Assembly (NCBI GenBank): GCA_018818345.1 | Contig: JAHISI010000065.1 | Coordinates: 1-7,071, forward strand | DNA: 7,071 nucleotides | DNA from: Patescibacteria group bacterium | GTDB taxonomy: Bacteria > Patescibacteriota > Dojkabacteria > SC72 | Direction: 5' to 3' | In this document: piece by piece, positions 1 to 5,458 of the stretch | Numbering within the stretch: the first letter of the stretch is position 1 | Layout of the letters: each line of letters begins with the position of its first letter | The notes under the pieces: model-generated | What the model saw: the letters and a program-made list of their open reading frames with translations, nothing else | Databases searched by the model: none | Told to the model about the DNA's origin: nothing | Translations under genes and position numbers: made by a program

Positions 1-1486
1 TACTCAATATATCAAAGTACATACTATCCGAAGAAGTATATTCGAAATATTCACTACCATCAGCAGACCTACTATCAGCAATAGATAATATCCATTTACC
101 ACTCTCATCCATAACTGTAGATATCAAACCAGCTTGTCCGCTAGTACCAGTACCATCCATATCCTTAATATATGCAATTACGATCCCCTCGTTACTCTCT
201 GGCATATTACTCGTTGTCCCAGTTATAGATACATAAGAAGGGGGAGTACTTAATGTAGCAAATGTCGTAGCAGTATATTGCTTTCCACTATTATCATATG
301 TATTAGTACCAGAAATAATTTCAAAGTAATATTTCATTTCAGGTTGTAACCTAGAAACAGATACACTGTGGATATAGTACTCTCCCCTGTTCGTTACACC
401 ATCTCGTTCATCATTAGCTTGGCTTGAGAGATCACTCGAGCTATTACCATAGTTAATGTATCCCTGTTCACTATCCTTAGATGCCCATATTACTGTAAAC
501 CCTGTATCTGTAAGATTTGTAACCTGTACAGTGCTTGCACCATATGGCCATGTTAATCCTCCTGCCACAACCATATCCTCCCACGAAAGGTCACTAACCA
601 ATCTAAATACTCGTCCATCTGTAGTTGTTTCTTCTTCCACTGGCTCCTCTACGACAGGATCCGGGACTACAACCACTGGATCTTCAGCTACCACGACAGC
701 TTCTTCCATTAACATCGATGTGTTCGGGAAGTATGAGTACAACTGAGCATTGGAGCCAATATTGAATGATTGAGTACTTTTGAGTTTTCCATTACTATCA
801 AACAATTCTGAATATGATCCCGAAAGCACATCTCCCTTGCCAGTTGAAGATATGACTACAAGTACGAGATTGGTATTGTTGTTTGATATGACTAAAGAGT
901 TGTCTGAGACTTTTCTGAATGCTGATAGATCCATGATCCAATTCCCACCACTCGGCATAGTTGCAGAGACTGGATATACAGATTTGTCTTTCAGTGTTGC
1001 GAATACTATGACATCATCCCCAGACACATTCTCAACCGATCCATGAATTGGATTGGGGGTTGGGGTATCTGCCGTTATGGCAGCTGTTTTGAATGTATAT
1101 TTATTTCCCTCTGTGGTTTCAGAATACTTTGTACTTTCCGAGGTGATTACAAAACTATACGAGGTATTTGGTTCCAATCCTGTTAGTTCTACGAAATGGG
1201 TATATCTTTTTGTATTTCCTCTTGTATCTATAACTGGTGTTCCTTCTGTACCACTTTTTACAGTAGCTACTGTCCCCCTTGTTTGTGAGTCTGTAGTCCA
1301 AGTAAGGGTAACGGATGAGGTTGTGAGATTTGTTAACAAAACATTCTTTGGTTCAGTATCAGCACTTGCCTTAGTTACAATTTGTACAACCTGATATGAT
1401 GCATATACTAACAAAGGCAAGCCTACAAGAAGTATGATTAACGTTAGTATATTACCTTTTTTTGTTGGAACACGAGCAATCTTCAT
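1..1486 (-). CDS. Surface protein with two FN3 domains, N-terminally anchored or secreted (C-terminus beyond window)
   Basis: The reading frame stays open for 495 codons from ATG 1486 to the left edge, so the C-terminus is missing. An in-frame TAG three codons upstream makes this ATG the only possible one. A basic N-terminus is followed by a hydrophobic helix (about residues 12-37) and then TKASA-DTEP. The A-S-A could be a signal peptidase I site (cleaved, secreted) or the helix could stay as an anchor. FN3 domain 1 spans about 45-135 (VTLTWTT, LEPNTSYSF) and FN3 domain 2 about 315-412 (FTVIWAS, LQPEMKYYFEI). Each is followed by a beta-sandwich-like module with a G-x-W motif (about 148-245 and 419 to the edge). 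A Val/Pro/Glu linker at 261-287 separates the two pairs. No catalytic motif is visible. Likely an envelope or adhesion protein. It is a paralogue of the 918-residue protein encoded upstream and probably shares its transcript. FN3 assignment is firm; function is unknown. Confidence 0.88.
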   Translation of the reverse strand, partial: MKIARVPTKKGNILTLIILLVGLPLLVYASYQVVQIVTKASADTEPKNVLLTNLTTSSVTLTWTTDSQTRGTVATVKSGTEGTPVIDTRGNTKRYTHFVELTGLEPNTSYSFVITSESTKYSETTEGNKYTFKTAAITADTPTPNPIHGSVENVSGDDVIVFATLKDKSVYPVSATMPSGGNWIMDLSAFRKVSDNSLVISNNNTNLVLVVISSTGKGDVLSGSYSELFDSNGKLKSTQSFNIGSNAQLYSYFPNTSMLMEEAVVVAEDPVVVVPDPVVEEPVEEETTTDGRVFRLVSDLSWEDMVVAGGLTWPYGASTVQVTNLTDTGFTVIWASKDSEQGYINYGNSSSDLSSQANDERDGVTNRGEYYIHSVSVSRLQPEMKYYFEIISGTNTYDNSGKQYTATTFATLSTPPSYVSITGTTSNMPESNEGIVIAYIKDMDGTGTSGQAGLISTVMDESGKWILSIADSRSADGSEYFEYTSSDSMYFDILS

Positions 1487-1494
1487 TAATAACT

Positions 1495-1500
1495 ATAATA
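1495..1500 (-). promoter_or_regulatory. Possible -10 hexamer for the truncated FN3 gene
   Basis: The minus strand reads TATTAT followed by 8 nt and then the ATG at 1486. If used, transcription would begin at or within a base or two of the start codon, giving a leaderless mRNA. There is no Shine-Dalgarno sequence in the 39-nt gap. The region is very AT-rich, so a chance match is quite possible, and the gene could simply be read from upstream. Confidence 0.3.
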
Positions 1501-1525
1501 GCTAGTAATACACATAAATACAATG

Positions 1526-1858
1526 TTATTCCTCTGTTTCTTGTTTGTTTTTCTTTAAACTTCCGAGGAATGCAGATGCTGTTAATATTCCACCAGCTAT
1601 CTTTCGTATAGGAGCTAATATCGATTGATTTACTTCCTCTACTGTTCCTCTAATAGCTGAGACGCTACTTTGTACATCATTGACTATGAGTTCTAATTGT
1701 TGGAGCATCTTGGTTGCCTGTTTCATTGTATCTCTTGCATCTGCTACAGTCGTCCTCGTCTCTTTTATGAGCATTGCTATGTAGTAGAGTATGAGGCATG
1801 TCATTACTGTTAATACACTGACAATTATCATCCAAAATACTGGTGGTATTGTATCCAT
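1526..1858 (-). CDS. Small single-pass membrane protein with coiled coil, DUF948-like
   Basis: A 110-residue protein. The first ATG after an in-frame TAA (1876-1874) was chosen as start. Residues 8-31 form one strongly hydrophobic helix. Residues 32-80 are a polar heptad-like helix (KETRTTVADARDTMKQATK, then LELIVNDVQSSVSAIR), and 81-100 form an amphipathic tail (ILAPIRKIAGGILTASAFLG) before a charged end. A short N-terminus, one membrane helix and a long helical stalk are the layout of DUF948-type proteins, whose biochemical role is not established. The protein lies 24 nt after the 918-residue surface protein gene and 39 nt before the second FN3 gene, all on the same strand, so all three may be co-transcribed. 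It may help organise or anchor surface proteins; that is inference from position only. No catalytic residues or cysteine clusters are seen. Confidence 0.8.
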   Translation of the reverse strand: MDTIPPVFWMIIVSVLTVMTCLILYYIAMLIKETRTTVADARDTMKQATKMLQQLELIVNDVQSSVSAIRGTVEEVNQSILAPIRKIAGGILTASAFLGSLKKNKQETEE

Positions 1859-1866
1859 GTTATTTA

Positions 1867-1872
1867 AATATA
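1867..1872 (-). promoter_or_regulatory. Possible -10 hexamer for the DUF948-like gene
   Basis: The minus strand reads TATATT, 8 nt, then ATG at 1858, the same spacing as the hexamer before the next gene downstream. No Shine-Dalgarno sequence lies between. It could drive an internal leaderless transcript, but the 24-nt gap is almost entirely A and T, so the match is weak evidence. Confidence 0.27.
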
Positions 1873-1882
1873 TTTAATTTAG

Positions 1883-4639
1883 TTATTTTGTATTTCCACA
1901 AGTTCCATTTAGGGTTCCTCCTGGTTGCCATATGAGTGACTTACAGGCGGTATCTGATGGTTTGAAACTAGATATTCTTACAAAGTACCCATTGGTTGGG
2001 CTTACTGAGAAATCTAATCCATATTGTGTTCCACTATCGACTTGTAATCCTTCGTATTTGCTCTTGGATGTAGGCCACCATGATACATTGTTTGCAGTCA
2101 ATCCTTCAACCTTGTTTATTGAATCTATGAATGACCTTGCTGTGTATGCTGTAGTATATCCATGTACTCCGATTAGGTTCCATCCTGCTGAGAATGCTAC
2201 TGGTACGGATGAGGTTAGGTTGTATCCTGGTATTGTTACAGTTCCATCGTCTGTTGCATATACTAGATATCCTTTACCTGGTACTATGGTGAAATTATTT
2301 CCAGTACATGTATCGCTTGAACATGAGTATCCATTATTCCATCTGCCACCTTCAAAGGTTGAGATGTATTGGATTTCTACTCCATTGGTAGAGGCTTGGG
2401 ATATGACGTCTTTGGCTGTATATGCTCCTGAATCGGTTGATACTGGTACGAAGTTAAAGGATATGATATTTATTCCTTTTTTAATTTCATATTGTTGAGC
2501 TGTGGATTCTTGGGTGTATGTAATTTCATACGCACTAGAACTTAATACAATATCTTCATCTACCGTAGGATTGTCTGGATCTACTGGCATTTGAAAACCG
2601 GATTCATTATTTGTTTCTACATAAAACAAGTATCTTGTCTTCCCATCCGTTACTTCTGTGGTAACAGTATAATTCCCAAGTTCAAAACTATATATCCCCA
2701 TTTCCGGCAAAAACAATGCATATTCAGTACTCTCCGAGGCATAAGCTTTCCCAACAATAGAAAACGGGGTCAAAATTCTACTACTGTCAGATGATAAGTC
2801 ACACATTTTTCCTCCACCGGTAGCGCTAACAAGGTCAAGCCCAAGAGCCTCACAGTAAACAGTTACTTTCTTCTGATATCCCATTCCAATACCAATAACT
2901 GTTTCATCAGATCCTACATTCTCAATACGTTCAGAGTCAGAATAAATTTTCTCTAATTCTTCAATTATTGCTGATTTCATAGTAGGGTTACCATTAAGAA
3001 TAGAGACGCCATTGTCCTCTTGAGCTGCTAGCAATTTTACTTTATTAAGTTCAGAGATACTAACGTTATATTCGCCTGCCGTTTCATCAACATACTTCAC
3101 ATTGGGGACCCCATAAGTATTAATGCAAGCCATAGTTCCAACGGATACACCACAGGCAGAACAACTGCGGAGTGTTTGATATTCACGTCCAGCATCAGAA
3201 CCGATATCCGCGATATAAGATCCACTATATTCTGGGACTACCACACACTGATGTGTATTTTGTACCGCGGCATTAGACTCAACATCTCCATTTTCTAAAT
3301 CCTCTTTTTCTTTACACACTGAAGCATTAGGATGTTTAATACAATAGAGCTCACAATTAGCAGAATTAGGGTTCACATTACAGGCAATTGCAGAAATATT
3401 CCCGGTCTCATTTGTAGATGATGTCTCAGAATTACTATTCGAGCATTCAGTACAAGGGGCTTCTTCTACAGGTATATTCTGCTGACCTGTAATATATCCA
3501 ACCTCACTTGACATAACACTATTACCTGTTAGCAAATTCTGTTCCGCCACACTCAATGAAGAATCTCCGTCAAGCCCTGCAATTGCTTGCATAACATGCC
3601 CATATCCCAAAGTACCCGCATTTTCGAGAAGTGTATCAGTATTAGAAGCGTTAGGCTCATGCCAGGAATCCATACTCCCCGTAGTTGTACCACACATTAA
3701 AGATCCGTTTACATATCCACAGGTTTCCCCAGCATACGCTTTGGAAACAAGCCAATCCCATAAAGAAGATTTTACAATTTGTTTTTTAACAGTTATATCA
3801 AATGTATCAACCTCAAAAACTCCGAATATATGGAGTTCTTCCTCACTCCTTCCATAATTAGAATATATTCCCTTGATCACAAACGAATCATTACTTAATT
3901 CAAGAGGCAATACATTCCCATCCACATCCCTAATAGCAGAAGCATCAACATACCAACCACCCTCATCATTAACAGCACTACTGTAAACAATACTATCTGT
4001 TTGTTCACTACCATCTCTGAAAGTAATATATACCAACCCATCTCTAGAATATGTACCATCATCTCCAGTTATCTTTCCAAATACAGGCATAGGTTCACCT
4101 ACTGTATCTAAAACACTAAATGTCTTCACTGTTGAAACACTTTCTTTAAAGCTCCATATACCATCACCAACTACAAAATTGTATGTAGAATTCTCATCAA
4201 GATTGGTAACCGTTACACTGTGGGTATAGTAAGAACCAATCTTAGTAACCTTAACATTCTCACAATCAAAATTACTACCACTTACACTAAATGTAGAATC
4301 CTTAGTTTCAGAAGCCTTTTTGTTAAATGTTTCAACACAAGCCTTTTGAGCATCACTCACATCCCTATCATCATATGCCATACTAGACCCTATGATCCCC
4401 AGAGGCCCCGGAAGCAACCCCTTATCCTTCTTCACATATACAATACCCTTCATAGGGGAAGCCGTTGTCCAGGTCACTGTAGCAGATCCATCCGTTACAT
4501 TTGTTACTACAACATTTTGAGGTTTAAACGCTATTGATTTGTATACATAATATCCAGCAATACCAACTAATCCCACACCCACCAATATCAATATTATCTT
4601 TGATATCAGTCTTAATACTTTTTGTGTTTTAATACCCAT
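1883..4639 (-). CDS. Large anchored multidomain surface protein (FN3, Cys-rich middle, duplicated C-terminal module)
   Basis: A 918-residue protein. ATG 4639 is the first after an in-frame TAA at 4663-4661. A basic N-terminus and a hydrophobic helix (about 10-35) with no clear cleavage site suggest an uncleaved anchor with the rest outside. In order: an FN3 domain (about 39-175) with an insertion at about 71-137 that carries a DDRD motif and the C101/C126 pair; a beta-sandwich module (about 187-284) like those in the downstream FN3 protein; a Cys-rich low-similarity region (about 304-640); a short beta-rich stretch (about 638-680); a Pro/Asp linker (about 683-695); and two copies of a GWNLIGV-type module (about 719-805 and 816-890). 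There are 20 cysteines, which fits disulfides in an extracellular protein. KAYA follows a short hydrophobic stretch at 303 and at 634. No enzyme motif is recognised. It heads a probable three-gene surface operon. Function is unknown; adhesion or cell-envelope structure is the likely role. Confidence 0.9.
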   Translation of the reverse strand: MGIKTQKVLRLISKIILILVGVGLVGIAGYYVYKSIAFKPQNVVVTNVTDGSATVTWTTASPMKGIVYVKKDKGLLPGPLGIIGSSMAYDDRDVSDAQKACVETFNKKASETKDSTFSVSGSNFDCENVKVTKIGSYYTHSVTVTNLDENSTYNFVVGDGIWSFKESVSTVKTFSVLDTVGEPMPVFGKITGDDGTYSRDGLVYITFRDGSEQTDSIVYSSAVNDEGGWYVDASAIRDVDGNVLPLELSNDSFVIKGIYSNYGRSEEELHIFGVFEVDTFDITVKKQIVKSSLWDWLVSKAYAGETCGYVNGSLMCGTTTGSMDSWHEPNASNTDTLLENAGTLGYGHVMQAIAGLDGDSSLSVAEQNLLTGNSVMSSEVGYITGQQNIPVEEAPCTECSNSNSETSSTNETGNISAIACNVNPNSANCELYCIKHPNASVCKEKEDLENGDVESNAAVQNTHQCVVVPEYSGSYIADIGSDAGREYQTLRSCSACGVSVGTMACINTYGVPNVKYVDETAGEYNVSISELNKVKLLAAQEDNGVSILNGNPTMKSAIIEELEKIYSDSERIENVGSDETVIGIGMGYQKKVTVYCEALGLDLVSATGGGKMCDLSSDSSRILTPFSIVGKAYASESTEYALFLPEMGIYSFELGNYTVTTEVTDGKTRYLFYVETNNESGFQMPVDPDNPTVDEDIVLSSSAYEITYTQESTAQQYEIKKGINIISFNFVPVSTDSGAYTAKDVISQASTNGVEIQYISTFEGGRWNNGYSCSSDTCTGNNFTIVPGKGYLVYATDDGTVTIPGYNLTSSVPVAFSAGWNLIGVHGYTTAYTARSFIDSINKVEGLTANNVSWWPTSKSKYEGLQVDSGTQYGLDFSVSPTNGYFVRISSFKPSDTACKSLIWQPGGTLNGTCGNTK
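1970..2485 (-). repeat. Duplicated GWNLIGV-type module at the C-terminus of the 918-residue protein
   Basis: Copy A (residues about 719-805) has KKGINIISF, then TAKDVISQAS, an aromatic turn GGRWNNG, and IVPGKGYLVYA. Copy B (residues about 816-890) has SAGWNLIGVHG, then TARSFIDSIN, VSWWPTSKS, and VSPTNGYFVRIS. The shared order is hydrophobic opening strand, short TA-starting helix, W-containing segment, and P-x-x-GY-x-V closing strand. The copies are diverged at DNA level, so this is an old protein-level duplication. Modules with GWNLI-type openings occur in large bacterial surface proteins; what they bind here is not known. Confidence 0.7.
3314..3382 (-). repeat. Tandem cysteine micro-repeat C-x3-PN-x3-C
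   Basis: Residues 420-442 of the 918-residue protein contain two exact copies of the pattern C-x3-P-N-x3-C, separated by three residues (ELY). The first is C420-C429 and the second C433-C442. Other cysteines lie close by (C396, C399, C465, C493, C496, C505), so the region could fold as small disulfide loops outside the cell. Metal binding is an alternative. Confidence 0.65.
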
Positions 4640-4660
4640 TTGAGCAGATTGGTTAGAATA

Positions 4661-4688
4661 TTAATATATATATACATATATCAAACAA
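4661..4688 (-). promoter_or_regulatory. Candidate leftward promoter for the surface-protein operon, in a TA-rich tract
   Basis: On the minus strand TTGTTT (4688-4683) lies 16 nt before TATTAA (4666-4661), and overlapping TATATT and TATTCT hexamers give other -10 choices. The tract is mostly alternating T and A, which melts easily but makes it impossible to fix one site. The leader would be about 10-17 nt with no Shine-Dalgarno sequence. It shares the 90-nt intergenic gap with the rightward rsmE promoter. Confidence 0.3.
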
Positions 4689-4714
4689 AATAATGGGAGA
4701 TATGTCAAATATAA

Positions 4715-4723
4715 TGGTATAAT
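4715..4723 (+). promoter_or_regulatory. Extended -10 promoter of rsmE, predicted leaderless start
   Basis: TGG directly before a perfect TATAAT (4718-4723) is an extended -10 element of the TGn type. No good -35 is seen at the usual spacing, which extended -10 promoters tolerate. Only six bases, CAGCAC, separate it from the ATG at 4730. Since initiation usually falls about 7 nt after the hexamer, the first transcribed base should be the A of the start codon. An in-frame TAA at 4712 rules out a start further upstream. Confidence 0.7.
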
Positions 4724-4729
4724 CAGCAC

Positions 4730-5458
4730 ATGCAAAAATACTTTGTACGACACAAATTAAGCGTAGGAGACATAACCCACCTATCCGATTCGGACAGTGA
4801 GTTAATACTCTCTCAGAACAAACTCCACGTAGAGGATGTAATTGAGGTTGAAACATACCAAAATACATACCTTGCACAAATCACAGATATGGAGAAAAAT
4901 TCTGTAGAGATAGAAATTCTAGAAGACAAAGGTCCTAGAGAAAACTCATATATACCAAGCATTTCCATAATACAATCATTAAGTAATGATACGAAATTCA
5001 ACTACTTCGTTGAAAAAAGTGTAGAGATTGGAATTGAAAAAATCATACCAACAGAAACAAGATATTCCTTAAGAGGTAAGAGCAAGGCAATCAAAGATTA
5101 CGGTATGTGGAACAAGATAATTAGAGATGCTACAGACCAATCTAGAAATACATTCCCTACTATGATTGAGAAACCAATTAGGATAAAAGAGCTTTTGGAA
5201 TACAATTTTGAAGAAGATGCGGTTAAAATATGTTTAGCTACAGAGAATGTAGACGCAAAATATTTAAATGATATAGATGTAAAAAACAAACCAGTATACA
5301 TAGCTATTGGTCCCGAAAAAGGATGGAGCTCTTCAGATTTAGATGTATTTAAGGAATTGAATTTTACATTTGTTAAATTACGAGGCAATATTTTAAGAAC
5401 TGAGACTACTGGATTAGTTATCGGAAGTATAATTAAGTATATAAAGGAAGAAATATAA
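4730..5458 (+). CDS. rsmE: 16S rRNA (uracil(1498)-N(3))-methyltransferase RsmE
   Basis: A SPOUT-class methyltransferase that uses S-adenosylmethionine to methylate N3 of U1498 (E. coli numbering) in helix 44 of 16S rRNA. The 242-residue length is typical. Residues 1 to about 70 form the PUA-like RNA-binding domain (opening MQKYFVRH). The SPOUT domain follows: QSLSNDTKFNYFVEKSVEIG (82-101), IIPTETRYS (105-113), DATDQSRNTFP (133-143), the knot loop IGPEKGW (193-199) and the signature LRGNILRTETTG (217-228). The usual GPEGGF loop is GPEKGW here, and the LR in the usual HLxxVLR stretch of the N-terminal domain is not evident; both look like lineage variation, not loss of function. The start follows an extended -10 by six bases, so the mRNA is probably leaderless. 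The stop overlaps the start of the next methyltransferase (TAATG). Confidence 0.95.
   Translation: MQKYFVRHKLSVGDITHLSDSDSELILSQNKLHVEDVIEVETYQNTYLAQITDMEKNSVEIEILEDKGPRENSYIPSISIIQSLSNDTKFNYFVEKSVEIGIEKIIPTETRYSLRGKSKAIKDYGMWNKIIRDATDQSRNTFPTMIEKPIRIKELLEYNFEEDAVKICLATENVDAKYLNDIDVKNKPVYIAIGPEKGWSSSDLDVFKELNFTFVKLRGNILRTETTGLVIGSIIKYIKEEI
5445..5448 (+). promoter_or_regulatory. Ribosome binding site of the downstream methyltransferase, inside rsmE
   Basis: AGGA, within AAGGAAG, lies 9 nt before the ATG at 5458 and inside the last codons of rsmE. It is the only convincing Shine-Dalgarno-like site before a gene in this window. It fits a gene that sits inside an operon, in contrast to the leader-less first gene. 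Confidence 0.55.

Noticed and set aside
456..1394. Three consecutive plus-strand open frames opposite the truncated FN3 gene
   Set aside because: Their translations are low-complexity Ser/Thr/Val-rich and resemble no family, while the minus strand carries clear FN3 motifs over the same bases.
1859..1882. Self-complementary AT-rich gap between the 918-residue and 110-residue genes as a terminator
   Set aside because: The pairing is A-T only, with no GC stem and no T-tract typical of an intrinsic terminator.
1932..2498. Open plus-strand frame of 188 codons antisense to the 918-residue protein gene
   Set aside because: It lies opposite convincing modular coding sequence, has no recognisable domain and no upstream signals; it is a shadow of low stop density on the opposite strand.
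3533..3571. Possible dockerin or EF-hand loop (GLDGDSSLSVAEQN, residues 355-368)
   Set aside because: The D-x-D-x-S spacing is right but the position-6 glycine and the position-12 acidic residue are missing, and there is no second copy as dockerins require.
4658..4682. TA-rich tract as a replication origin or terminator hairpin
   Set aside because: It is short, has no DnaA-box-like repeats or GC-rich stem, and is better explained as promoter DNA between divergent genes.
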